A DNA stretch of 64,000 bases from Flaccisagitta enflata (taxonomy: Eukaryota; Chaetognatha; Sagittoidea; Aphragmophora), in contig OZ231127.1 of assembly GCA_965153355.1 (NCBI GenBank), forward strand, positions 64,790,001 to 64,854,000, read 5' to 3'. How positions within the stretch are numbered: the stretch's first letter is position 1; each line of letters starts with the position of its first letter. Made by a program: the position numbers and the translations under genes. This document shows, one piece after another, positions 24,851 through 64,000 of this stretch. Under the pieces are notes generated by a model that made no database searches, was not told where the DNA came from, and was given only the letters and a program-made list of their open reading frames with translations.

Positions 24851-25670
24851 CAGTGGAAATCCGATATAACGGTCTTGAAGGGACTGGGTAATTTTGGTTG
24901 TTAAATCTGAATGTTGTTAAATCGAATTACTAATATTTGCCACTTTTTTGTACAAAAAAGATCACAACAAAGTTAGATATGCAAACAAATGCAATGGTTG
25001 AGCATTTATGCATCTGGTAAACTGAGTGACAGATTGACAGACATAGCCTCTAAAAGGCCTGCTTTTACATATCAAAAAATCATTATCATAGATGAAATAT
25101 TAAAGCTATTTAGAAAGGTAAAGAGTACTAAATAGTAAAAAACAAGACCGGATACACGGCAATTTAGATGCAGATGGTTAGGCAGGAGCAGTTATGCAAA
25201 AACTGCTTAAAATTCAAAAATTTGATGGACCAACAACATATCTACCAACCAACATAACATGATGTAGAGTCGTGTGTCCGCCACTTTAAATCAATTTTGA
25301 TTCAAATTTCCCTATTCAGATGTTCATTTTTTTCCTTGCGCCATATTCTATTATTGCTATTTCATGCTTCTGTATGCCTTTTTGATTATTTTTGTATCTT
25401 TCATATTCAATTTTAGCTAAAAATAAAAAGACGAAAAAAAGGTTTCTGTGAATTTGATTAAATCTTGTAACAATGCCTTTAAATTGGGGAACATTTTTTG
25501 ATGGGATCAAAAAATAGTGCCTGTAAATCCGGTTTAGCTGTTAAATCAAGTGTTGTTAAATCAGAAAAAATTAACATTGTAAAAGCCTACAAAAATTTGG
25601 GACCAAAGTATGCTGGCTGCTAAATCCGAAATGTTGGTAAATCAGGTGCCGATAAGGCAGTAGCCCACTG
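24851..25670. mobile_element. pogo/Tigger-like MITE
   Basis: Ends CAGTGGAAATCCGATATAAC and a counterpart ending AGCCCACTG, flanked by TA. Internal repeats of GTTAAATC-type words. The ends resemble those of pogo/Tigger MITEs. A hairpin-family element (25141-25288) is nested inside. Confidence 0.68.
25141..25288 (+). mobile_element. Hairpin-family element nested in pogo-like MITE
   Basis: Head AACAAGACCGGATACACGGC, mutated tail GTAGAGTCGTGTGTCCGCCACTT. Sits within 24851-25670. Confidence 0.7.
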
Positions 25671-26087
25671 TATGTATATATACATATACGGATCTCACTG
25701 CGCTGCCCCTGTTTTTAATCACACTCGACCAACTCCGTCGAGAACCAGACCTTGTTCTTTCTTTTTTCCATGGCGAGAAAGGTCCTAGACGTACGACGTA
25801 TAGACTGTGTTCGTATTTCTGCATCTGGACAGACGCGTTTCTGTACAGGGTCTGCTGGTCGCTTTATAAATTTGCGTTCGTTCGCACGCACAAAATGCTT
25901 TACTTTTTGCTCCTTTCCTGCAACTGAAATACTCAAACTGAATATCTTTACCTCGATAAAATTGCAATCACAGTCCGCAGTAGAAACACTCCCTTGTTAT
26001 GACTAATTTCAAGTTACATCATTTATATCCATCTTCTCGACTTTTTTTTATTCTCAGCCAATTGGTCTACAAAGAGAAGTGCCCTTT

Positions 26088-26089
26088 TT

Positions 26090-26173
<84 letters not shown>

Positions 26174-26176
26174 TCC
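26088..26176. repeat. (TTTC)n
   Basis: About 21 units in the intergenic region. Confidence 0.95.
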
Positions 26177-26499
26177 CTCTTTCGTGAGAGGGGAAAAAAT
26201 CTTCTCATGATTAATAGTTGAAAGACTGCTGCTTATTTTCATTTATTTGCAGTCGCTCTCATTACCATGAATGATTGTTTCTTGTTATTCTAATATTTTT
26301 GAAACCAGCCATTTTTTCCTTTCATCTTCGTCTTTATCTTCTTCTCTTTTCTTTTTTATATCAAGAATAAAATCGAAAAAAAAAAAAGATACCGGCACCC
26401 CCATGTAAAATCGACTAAAGCAACTTTAATCTTTAGTGCTCATAAGAAAGTAGGAAAAATATACTTTTCCCTTAGATAATTTTTGACAAAAAAAATCAT

Positions 26500-26605
26500 A
26501 AAAAAAGTAAAATGTGACCGGCGGACAGACCTACCTGCCGCTCGACGGACGGACGGACGGACAAAGCGGGGTGTAGGGTTGCATAGCACGCGACCAAAAA
26601 AAAAA
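26500..26605 (+). mobile_element. Hairpin-family tail fragment
   Basis: AAAGTAAAATGTGACC, (GGAC)n, GCGGGGTGTAGGGTTGCATA, decayed hairpin, A-run. Confidence 0.6.
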
Positions 26606-26760
26606 ACAAAAAAAAAACGAAGTATTTGTTTCATGCACACAAAAAGTTAGCCCTCAAGGGTTGAGATTGTTTTTGTTATTAGTCGTTTTCTACTCTTGGG
26701 GTCGTTATGTCGGTCGGTCCCCTCGTCGCTTTTACTATTCTAAATCTCAGTCCTTTCAGT

Positions 26761-27185
26761 TAGGACTGGCAGTAGTTAAGGTTTTGAAATTAACTAGTTA
26801 ATAGTTAACTTAACTACTTTTTTGGTAGTTAACTAGCTAAAGTAGTTAAGAATTTTTACCTTTTTTATCAGATCCATGTTGATATTCATATAGAAATTGG
26901 CTTTTCCATTGAACTTTTACAAAGGAATATTTCCCTTTTTCAATTTTGTCCAAAGTATAATGTGTTTTTCTGTTTTTATTGTAAAAAAATTTTAGTCCTT
27001 TAAAATTTTCATAGATTTTTTTTTCAGAAATCTTATGAATTTGGGAGAAAATAGCCCTTTTTTGCCATTCTGTTCCCAAAAAATAGTTAATTAGTTAACT
27101 AGTTAATTATGAATAGTTAACTACAGAGGTTTTGAGAATTTTAACTAGTTAACTAACTAGTTAAAGTTAACTACTGCCGGCCCTA
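26761..27185 (-). mobile_element. hAT-like MITE, copy 2
   Basis: 425 bp, same family as 23124-23548 in reverse orientation, flanked by the 8-bp duplication CTTTCAGT. Sequence is nearly identical to the other two copies. Confidence 0.92.
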
Positions 27186-27293
27186 CTTTCAGTCATTTTT
27201 GTGGTCCTTAGCAATAGTAACTATGAACATGCGCTAGAACAAATGTATCATAAACGTGAAAGACGGAGCACACGACCGTTGCTGTCGGGCTAA

Positions 27294-27490
27294 TTATCAG
27301 TTGCGGACACGCAACTTTATATGAGACTTTGTCCATCCATCCGTCTGTCCGTCCATGGTGAACTAGTTGAAAAATGGAAAAACAAGCAATTTAAAGATAC
27401 TTTTGTACATGTTGCATGTTGGGGGGAGAGTGCAGATGAGGGTTGGACGCCCCTGCCCACCCGTCCGCAACGGTGTTTGTTTTTTTTTTC
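27294..27490 (-). mobile_element. Hairpin-family element, TTGCG subfamily
   Basis: Hairpin AGTTGCGGACACGCAACT (27299-27316), TTATATGAGACTTTGTCC, CCCACCCGTCCGCAACGG at the far end. The far word GTCCGCAAC is complementary to the hairpin arm. Confidence 0.8.
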
Positions 27491-27892
27491 AAATCCAAAT
27501 GCTGAAAAAGAGTCGCACACGTCCTAATTATGGTAAATAACCTGAAAATTCTCACTCAGGATAATTCTCACTCATCTCGTTAGATGGAGATTTAGACTCA
27601 TTCCCAATATGAGATTGATTGTATCCGTGATGCTTTTTCTTCACCGGGTCACCGAAACTCCAGTCAAAATAAGAAAAGAACCGTATTTCCCGGGTCAAAA
27701 GGGAGAAGGGAAAGGGATATTACTCATTAGTAACCGTGGGGGTGGGGGGTAAGAGAGTGATGGTAGAGATGGGGGTGTCATAAAGTGACCCGGCATAAGT
27801 GGGTATGTCATCGCGTCCTTTCCTTTTGCAGATGCTTTTTCACTTATGACTTCTGACGTTTCATTTTTTCCCTTGACTAAATGATCGTTGTT

Positions 27893-28135
27893 TTTAGTTG
27901 CGACTCTACACCCCGCTTTATCGGTCCATCGGTCGGTCGGTCGGTCTGTCCCCTTCTTACTTTTTCGGCGTTTAAAGCTTTTTGGGCTCACAGCTCTTTC
28001 CCAAATGCCAACGTAAGTCATCATAAGTCATTTTAAGTCATTTCAGGTTTTCTTGAGTCATTTAAAGTCAATTTAGGTCATCTTAAGTAATTCATGTCCC
28101 GCACGCGACTTATAGGCGTTGGCCTTATTAGGTAA
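27893..28135 (-). mobile_element. Hairpin-family element with TAAGTCAT internal repeat
   Basis: TTTTTAGTTGCGACTCTACA, (GGTC)n, CTTTTTCGGCG. About ten copies of TAAGTCATTT(T/C)-like words follow (28012-28090), then CCGCACGCGACTTATAGGCG. Confidence 0.6.
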
Positions 28136-28549
28136 CGAACCGAAAGATGAATTGAAATTCAGTATAACAGAGAAGCACCTCTATTTGACAAAAAAAAGGA
28201 AAGTGAGTTCAGAACAACAGAGGAGGATAAAATATTAACAATGAGGATGAACAATGGACAATAAGTCTTTACGTATTTTTCAATGAAATATTTAGGTATG
28301 TAAAAAAACAAAGAAAAACAGAGAGACTGTCAAAAGAGGCTCTCAAAACCTAAGGAGGAGTCTTCGTGAGACATCGCCCTGGCCGAAAAGTGCCGAGGGC
28401 TGCTTTTTAAAGAAGGCGTGAATGTAATGGACATACGTACTGACCAACGAATGGACAGACCTACAGACAGACTCATGGACTCTCCTAGAGGGATGCGATA
28501 ACGATTTTTTCTTCTAATTGTGATTTCAGTCTCGATGCCCAAATCCTAG

Positions 28550-28800
28550 CCTCTAGGCCAGCATCCCAGCTTTGAAACCAAAATGCCAGCCTCGAGGCTC
28601 AAATCCTGGCCCTGAGCCCCTTAGGCCCACATACCAGCCACAGACCCAGATCCTAGCATTGAGGCTTTAATCAGCCGAAAGGTCCAAGTCCCAGTTTCAA
28701 AGCTCAACCTCAGTTCTGAGGTCCAAATCCCAGCCTCAGAGCCCAAGTCTCAGCCTATGGGCAGAGGTCTTATTCGGGGCTCAAAACATAGCCTTGAGCA
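28550..28800. repeat. CCAGCCTCGAGGCTCAAATC minisatellite
   Basis: About twelve degenerate 20-nt units, complement orientation of the unit at 56690-57090. Confidence 0.75.
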
Positions 28801-29261
28801 AATTGTAGCCAAGAAAAAAGAGATAAAAGAGCCATTATTCTCGAGAAAAAAAACTTACCGAAGATTACTATTTGACGTCGTTAGGGACAGTCTGTCCACC
28901 AGGTTGAAATGTTTTGCATGAAGATTAATACTGATCGAAGTCCGCGGCTACAGCCGAACTTCATTCCGAATAATGGCCATGGCAGTAAAAAGTCAAAAAT
29001 GTCTCAGCGGGTGCCACGGACTTAGCGATGATCCTGAATGCACGCAAGCATGCATATGCATGTGTATCAACGACAAGAACGAGCGATCGCATATTTTCGC
29101 CGGATGCTGAACATAGGGTTTATTCAATTAGTTTTGCAGGAAAACACTTTTCGTATTCTTGGAAATTCGATGATCAAACAACAACACGCAAAACATGATG
29201 ATGAGGACGCGAGTGCGTATGAGTAAAGGAAAGGGGCAGAGAGGGAGAGCATTTCTATGTG

Positions 29262-29305
<44 letters not shown>
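29262..29305. repeat. (GA)n
   Basis: About 21 units in the intergenic region. Confidence 0.93.
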
Positions 29306-30097
29306 ATCGCCATCAGCGGAAGATGGTCTTTTGTTTTATGATAGAATTACAAGACGCTACAGCGCCTCTGTCCCACCACGCCACAAATATCATGGGCCTT
29401 AATCGGAAATTGATTCACGAAGAACAACGCCTGGCGAGATTAAATGCAGGATTGAATTGTACGTCCGCATATCTGCAGTTTGAAACCAATTTATCCCCCC
29501 CCCCCCGCTCCCTATCGAGCTATCTTCCCAACCCTCACCCCCTCTCCATACCATCCTAATCTAAAAGTCTAGAGTCATCTATTTCCAACTAACTAAGAAT
29601 AGGCTTCGGCACGGTATCTCAATTGTTTTGATTATCCATGTAATGAACATTGCAAAGTATCATATCTATATTGCACGATTCGCATAACACTTTAAAATCG
29701 ATGACAGCACAATAATAAAAAAACAAAAAACACGAGGAGCAAAATTAGAAAACAAGAAGCTGCCAACAAATTTTAAGAAGAAAGACAAATCTCAAGTTAT
29801 GTAAAATGGATGGAGACTGAAATACTATGACACGCAACGAAATGCCACGTAATGCACTTATGGTGTGAAATGGGGTTAACAAAGATTTCCTTTTATTTCA
29901 AAACTTTTTTGAGGACGGTAGAATAAGTCGCTAATGATTGTGCTGATAACGCTTCTGAATGATCCATACGGATCGACCGACCGACAGACGTCCATATATT
30001 TTTCGGAGTTCGATTTTTAATACACTTTATCAAGGCCTTTTTTTCTTGAATAATGAATATTCTTACACCATCTCTCCTCGGAGTAACAATCTAATTT

Positions 30098-30225
30098 CTA
30101 GGTGCGCCATAGCAGCTCCATAACTGGCTGTGTCCGTTGTTTGGTCGGTTGGTCTGTTGGAAAACGCATTCGTTCGACGATCCACACGTCGCACCTACTT
30201 GGCCTACTTGGCCTTGTTTTTAATT
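30098..30225 (-). mobile_element. Hairpin-family element, GGTGCG subfamily
   Basis: AGGTGCGCCATAGCAGCTCC (hairpin slightly decayed), TAACTGGCTGTGTCC, GTCGCACCTACTTGGCC, CTTGGCCTTGTTTT. The far word GTCGCACCT mirrors the arm. Confidence 0.75.
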
Positions 30226-31126
30226 GATAATTTCGTTGTGATGTTCAAGAATTAAGTGCTCAAATCAACGAAGAATTTTAGGTACGTTAGGTTTAGGCAT
30301 AAAACCTAAAAAGGTAATGCCAATTACAGTTTGTCATCACAGGCGACTTGGAAATCGGAAAATAAGACTATCAAAGTCAATCGCGATTTGGATATGACAG
30401 GCATAGATGCTTTATGAGAACCACCATGGTAATGTTATGATATTTAACCAGTGAATATTTGAGATAAAAAAAACTTAGCCTGACAGATTATCAAACGATT
30501 CTTTGTAGACATCAGCAATAACGGACCCGGTGGTAAAAGCATTCCCTTATTACTTTAAGCAATTCCTAAATTTCATGAAGAAAGAATTCAAAATTTATGA
30601 CAAATTTACGATGTAAGATATCATTCATATCATCATCCAAATAACTTTACATTTAGGACCGTTAAAGTGGCATCAAATTCTACTTAAGATAAAGTCAAGT
30701 AAACGACGGGAGAGACGGTAAAGAAGGCGATCTACTCTTTCTCCTTTTCAAAATTTGCAAATTCAGACAAAAAATGTAACATGATAGTGAAGTAGCAACC
30801 GAACTCGCGTGTAGTGCTATTGATAGCAATCAAGTTGATTTTGATTTATACATCGTAAATAAATAAAAATTCACCGTGCAGGTTGTGGGAAGGTAGTTTT
30901 TTACTGTGATATGGACCATGCAGCTGCGTATTCGTGATTATTATCTTTTGTTGGGGGGGGGGGGTGGAGTGGGAAGATATATTTCAAGTATGGACCTCTC
31001 CATCGGTGAAAAGAAAACATGTCTGAGTTCGCTTTTAGCGAAATTAAGTAGATTAATTCAAGAACATTTCCGGTGTATGAATTGTTAACAAGTGTTGAAA
31101 CGACGCGACGAGAAATCAATAAATAA

Positions 31127-31127
<1 letters not shown>

Positions 31128-31181
<54 letters not shown>
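31128..31181. repeat. (GA)n 3' of ILK
   Basis: About 26 units, 360 nt past the ILK stop. Confidence 0.93.
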
Positions 31182-31185
<4 letters not shown>

Positions 31186-31419
31186 GAATAACATACACAG
31201 ACTGTGCTGGACAGACAGACAGACAAACACGCTAACCGTCAGACTTGAACGGACAGAGAAGGAAATACGAAGTCAGAAACACTAACGGTAAAAGACAGTG
31301 AGAGACAGTCAAGTAAACAGGAAACCGACGGACTAACAGAACAGAGGGACAGAAAATAATCAAGCAAATCGGCAAACCGGACAGATTAATATCTAATTCG
31401 CCTCGACGCCCGCGCGTAC

Positions 31420-31480
31420 ACGTGCATGTCATGTACGCGTTTCACATTCACGACCTGTCGCACGTACATGACATGATGCG
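31420..31480. other. Inverted repeat downstream of ILK
   Basis: GCATGTCATGTACGCGT and CGCACGTACATGACATG form a near-perfect stem of about 15 bp about 60-120 nt past the ILK stop. It may be a 3'-end hairpin or just the CG-rich palindromic remains of a repeat. No function can be assigned. Confidence 0.4.
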
Positions 31481-31531
31481 ATTAGGCGCACGCGCGTTCG
31501 TCCATGCATTCACTCGCATGCACGCCCTTCC

Positions 31532-31537
31532 TTTATT
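31532..31537 (-). promoter_or_regulatory. ILK: Candidate poly(A) signal AATAAA of ILK
   Basis: AATAAA on the minus strand starts one nucleotide after the TAG stop. If used, the 3' UTR would be only some 15-30 nt. A longer 3' UTR with a later signal is also possible. Confidence 0.4.
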
Positions 31538-31538
31538 C

Positions 31539-59899
<28,361 letters not shown>

Positions 59900-60252
59900 T
59901 TTGTTTGTGTTTTGATTTGTTTTTAAGTACTAAAATTTAGTTATTTAATTTTGTATTAGAATTTTTTTCTTTTTCCTTCTTTAAGAGGCAACTAGTTTCC
60001 TTTTCCTTTTCCAATGATTTGACGCATCGGATTCAGACGTTTTCATTTGATCTTTTTAAATGTATTTGTTTTGTTTTGTTTTTCTGATGAGAGATGTCAC
60101 ATGTTGTCGCATCCAAGATGCATAGTTAATTCAGCTCCATGATTAAGTCATCCTTAAACAGAATAAAGAGAAAATTTCATTTGTGATTGATAACTAATAT
60201 CTAAGAACAGATTGGGAAGACATGGTATGGCATGGAAAAGGCGATGTACGTC

Positions 60253-60253
<1 letters not shown>

Positions 60254-60350
<97 letters not shown>

Positions 60351-60380
60351 CTTGTTGTTGTTGTTGTTGTAGTTGTTGTT
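60254..60380. repeat. (TTG)n upstream of ILK
   Basis: About 42 units, 360-480 nt 5' of the ILK start codon. Confidence 0.95.
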
Positions 60381-60577
60381 GTCCTGTTTACAATTCGGTT
60401 TCAAAAACTTTCAATTGTAAATTTTTTATCACACGCCATGTTGCCGCATTTCAGACGGGCTACTTAACAGCAACGCACGGGTAAGTAGCGACCAGCTACA
60501 TATGCATACATGTATGTTAGTTTTCCAAACATAGACCCAATTAAGTTATGGCTAGTATATGGGCCTCCCTGATCAAG

Positions 60578-60670
60578 AATGAATGAATGAATGAATGAAT
60601 GAATGAATGAATGAATGAATGAATGAATGAATGAATGAATGAATGAATGAATGAATGAATGAATGAATGA
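60578..60670. repeat. (TGAA)n
   Basis: 23 pure units upstream of ILK. Confidence 0.95.
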
Positions 60671-60734
60671 AGGGGAGACATGAGGAACATTAGGAAATGA
60701 AGAAATTGGCTGTTTTCCATGGTTTTGAATGATT

Positions 60735-60830
60735 GACGGACCAACCGACCAACCAGCCAGCCAACCAACTGGCCGACGGACACAACATCCTATAGATGTC
60801 ATAGGACGCACACCAAAAGCGTATGGCCTC
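60735..60830 (+). mobile_element. Degenerate hairpin-family tail
   Basis: (CAACCGAC)n, ACAACATCCTATAGATGTCA, AGGACGCACACCAAAAGC, followed by a GGCCTCCTGGCCTAG word. Confidence 0.5.
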
Positions 60831-61182
60831 CTGGCCTAGTCAACGATCACAAACCAATTAGAAACACTTGAAAAGACTACAGAGCGTAAAAGAGAATGAG
60901 AGAGAGACATGAGGGTGAAAGGGAATGTCGGTGTATCTCGCCGATGTAAAGATGATGATGATGAGCTAATCCGAAATCCGGGAAGAACAATCCAAAAGTT
61001 GTGCATGCATTCAAGATGAGAACGTAAACAGTGCGATGAAATAGTTTCTCTTCAACACAGATCATTCCTTCGCTCTGAGTGTACCGACTATGACGTACTT
61101 GGAAGGAAGTGGGGCAAAAAAATGGTTACTAGTAAATGTGTACTAGAGATCTAGAAAGTGAGAGTGAAAGTCGACTCGAGAA

Positions 61183-61288
<106 letters not shown>

Positions 61289-61449
61289 AAATTGTAGTTG
61301 GAGTGAGTGCGACGTACTAGCAGTCTAGCAGTCTGTAGTTTAAGACTCGTCAACATAGAAATGGCCAACAAAAAGGTGCATAAATTTTGAGCTTTACTTT
61401 GATATAACACCCCTGACATAATTAGGCGAACTAGGAACATATGCCCTAG

Positions 61450-61852
61450 AGGGTGAAATACAGTTTTTTGAAGTGAGGCTCAGCGTTCTTATTTTTTAAT
61501 CAATTTTCAGGCTCAAACGTTCTTAACCTGTTCTTATTTTTATAGCTTTAAGGATTCTATATCATGGTTGCTAGCTATATAAATTCAATAAAACTGATAT
61601 ATTTTTTTTCTCAGTCTATATAAAATTTTGTTTTTATAGACTATGAAATAAAAAAATTATAAATGACAAAGGGATGGAGGATTCTGTAAAATTCGCTTTG
61701 ATTGTTTCCTTAAATAATTATATAAAAACTTAGTTTAGAATACATTTTTGCTAAAATCTGAGCCTGAGCATGTTCTTAGAACGTTCTTATTTTTTCACCA
61801 AATCTGAGGCTGATGTTCTTATAAACAGTGTTCTTAGACAAAATACAGCGTG
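61450..61852. mobile_element. Copy of the middle nested repeat (GCGTG-TA end)
   Basis: Reverse-complement match to the two outer parts of 15835-16715, i.e. the same repeat without the inner MITE. The right end GACAAAATACAGCGTG is followed by TA. The left end near 61450 is not symmetric and remains uncertain. Confidence 0.65.
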
Positions 61853-62883
61853 TATTAGCTCAAGCTCTGCAAGATTTGACATAGAGATAGCTAAAATGTC
61901 ATATATTAACATAGTAGAGCAACATACGGGGATTATTCACTGGTAGAAGGGTGAGAAGGTGATAAGTCAGAAATGGCAAATTAGATTGTGACGGATTTTC
62001 CCAGAAATATTTTTACAAAATGATGGCACAACCCTAAAGATGTTTTGTGCGGCCTACACCCAAGTTTTTTGGCCTTTGATGGTTAAAAATTCATTCTGCC
62101 GATAAAACGAAGATTGGAGGTCAAAGAAATATGCAGGGGCAGCCCTTGAGGCTAAAAAAATGTGCAATAAGAAATTTGGTAATAATGGACAAAGTGGAAC
62201 TGTCTTTTATCAGAGAATGGCTATAAAATAGGATTTCAACCTATTCTTTTTGGTAGTTTTGGCTGAACTTGGATGGAATTTACCTTAGTCCATATGCACA
62301 TATCCCAAAGTACCATCTAAATCACTTTGTCAGGCTCAAATACATGAAATTCAACCCCAGTTCGCTTAATTTTGTCAGGGGTGTTACCACCATTGTACCA
62401 GATATTGGCTACATATAGGTAATCATGAATTCATATCGAAGAAACAAATCTAGTCATGTACTTTCACAACAGCTGATCTCATATAGCACTCAAAAAAAGG
62501 CATTGATCAGTTTCAATTTTCATACATATCCAAAAGACCACGACATTGTCAGGATGAATACGATCCGTGGTCTATTGGAGCACATCATTTACGATGCTTG
62601 ATTAATCCACTTGAGAATAAGAGGTCAAGGATTGGGATTTACATGTCCTGGATGAAGCTCTACAGAATTTCAGATGAAATTGCCTATAGAAATACGTATA
62701 AATTCCGGGATGAGAATTCTGGCTGAGGCTTGATTGTGGTCGAATTCGATCCCATGGACGAAATTAGACAATCAAAATTTGCATCCAGTAATAAGTAAGT
62801 CTAGTTGAGAGCAATGTGGATTTTTATTGCGAAGACGTCTTTTACTCCGGTCTTGTGGGAGGCTGCAGGCTTGAAAAAAAAAC

Positions 62884-63452
62884 AAGCGACGCGGGGTCAC
62901 AATATCGTTGCGGACGGGTGGGCAGGGGTATCCAACCCCTACCCATATCAAAACTGACCCCCAACACTACGTCAATTGAAACGCCCCAAAGTTAAACACT
63001 GGCTATCACCAATCTTACCATAGACGAGGCTTGGTAAAAAAATACCTCATGCAAATTTTCAGGCCTCTGGGATAGAGGGAACCTTCGTTAGGGTGACCAT
63101 GAAGTTTCCATAGAAAACTATGGCAGAGACAAAATTTGCATAATAGAAATACTGATTCCAATGCTAATTCAATGCAAACTTCAACCTCACCCTAACGAAG
63201 GTTCCTGCTATCTGAGAGGCCCAAAATTTTGCATGGAATATTTTTTTACCAAGCCTCAACTGTGGAAAGATTGGTGAAAGCCATAGTCGAAGTTTGGGGC
63301 GCTTCATGGGACGTACCCAACACTCAGACATACACTAAAGGTATCTAAAACGCTCGTTTCTCAACTTTTCAACTCGATGATCCCGGACGGACGGACCAAT
63401 GGACCAACGGACGGACAAAGCCTCTTATAGAGTTGCGTGTCCGCAACTGAAA
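62884..63452 (+). mobile_element. Hairpin-family element split by a foldback MITE
   Basis: Head GGGGTCACAATATCGTTGCG (62894), tail CCTCTTATAGAG plus hairpin AGTTGCGTGTCCGCAACT (63431-63448). The MITE at 62968-63315 interrupts it. Confidence 0.85.
62968..63315. mobile_element. Foldback MITE with 8-bp target duplication
   Basis: Ends TACGTC..GAACGCCCC-type and their inverted counterpart; arms of about 130 bp are inverted copies of each other. Flanked by CCCAACAC on both sides. It is inserted inside a hairpin-family element (62884-63452). Confidence 0.85.
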
Positions 63453-64000
63453 AAAAAGAAAATAACCACTTTCTTTAAAGTGATGGAAACTAGAACAAAC
63501 GAAGATGGTCAGCTTCAGCGCTGTATTTCTCATGCACCTTATCAAGGCGCAAGAGGATAAAAATTCAAATTCGATGATTTGATTTCATTCATGCGACTCT
63601 AGTAGTGTTCGCACGAGCAGGCAATTTGCTAGCAGAGCTGCTAGTAGAAATTTGCAACTGCTCTGCTAGCAGTAAATTTTCAGCTGCTAGCAGAAAACAG
63701 CAGTAAAAATCTTTATTTTTCACTAAATTTGCGGTAAAAATCTGATTTGAGCATCTGAACAGATTTCTTTTTTTCTATTGTCATTATAAAATCTTCATTT
63801 GGATAATTCAAACATATATTTTTTTGTAAAAATGAGGCATTAACAATGAAAGTATGTCAATCCTTCCAATTGCATTGACTTTGAACTACAAGGATTCAGT
63901 CAATGTTGAGGAAACATTCTCCTTGTTTTGATGAATTGGAGATACTTGTTGAAATCTCTATGCTTTGAAGTTGCTTCAAAAATTATTTTTCAGTAATATC

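Larger units (their letters stand above)
25690..31400. other. Intergenic region between ILK and the GT92-like gene
   Basis: Apart from the listed repeats I see no exon with conserved sequence. The plus strand has a 43-codon Cys-rich ORF at 28979-29110, listed among the findings only. Confidence 0.5.

Overview
This is a nuclear genomic window from an intron-rich, repeat-swollen animal genome. The argument for an animal is direct: the minus strand carries a complete integrin-linked kinase (ILK) gene, a core component of animal integrin adhesions. Its exon sequences resemble invertebrate ILK at least as much as the vertebrate protein, but I cannot name the species or phylum.

Two protein-coding genes can be rebuilt exon by exon, both on the minus strand. 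(1) ILK, 59899 to 31539: nine coding exons over 28.4 kb, all junctions in phase, 451 codons (human ILK has 452). (2) A GT92-family (DUF23) glycosyltransferase-like gene, 24120 to 11523: ten coding exons over 12.6 kb, 454 codons, with an N-terminal membrane anchor. Its DxD-type metal-binding motif is replaced by Ser-Val-Asn, so it may be a pseudoglycosyltransferase. The genes lie head to tail about 7.4 kb apart. They show no operon-like spacing and no obvious functional link beyond both being likely pseudoenzymes.

Over 90 percent of the window is intron or intergenic DNA filled with repeats. Four layers are visible. (a) Long microsatellites, several starting inside the splice-donor sequence of an exon. 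(b) Cut-and-paste elements with target-site duplications: three 425-bp hAT-like copies, two further 8/9-bp-TSD elements, and several TA-flanked mariner/pogo-like elements, some nested three deep. (c) A tRNA-derived SINE. (d) A very abundant unclassified family (about 30 copies or fragments) that ends in an 18-nt hairpin followed by an A-run. The stem sequence differs between subfamilies but always keeps its pairing, and a third copy of the arm lies near the other end and changes in concert.

The observations most worth pursuing are that covarying hairpin family, and two cases where an exon border with its splice site has been tandemly amplified into the neighbouring intron. In ILK, about 13 degenerate copies of the exon 8 3' end fill the start of intron 8. 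In the GT92 gene, three extra copies of the exon 10 5' end, each with its own acceptor and an in-frame poly-Asp microsatellite, precede the real exon.

Layout: 1-11500 intergenic, dispersed repeats; 11523-24120 GT92-like gene; 24121-31400 intergenic with hAT and pogo-like copies; 31539-59899 ILK; 59900-64000 upstream of ILK, with microsatellites and a nested element. Nearly all long ORFs in the window are translations of microsatellites, not genes.
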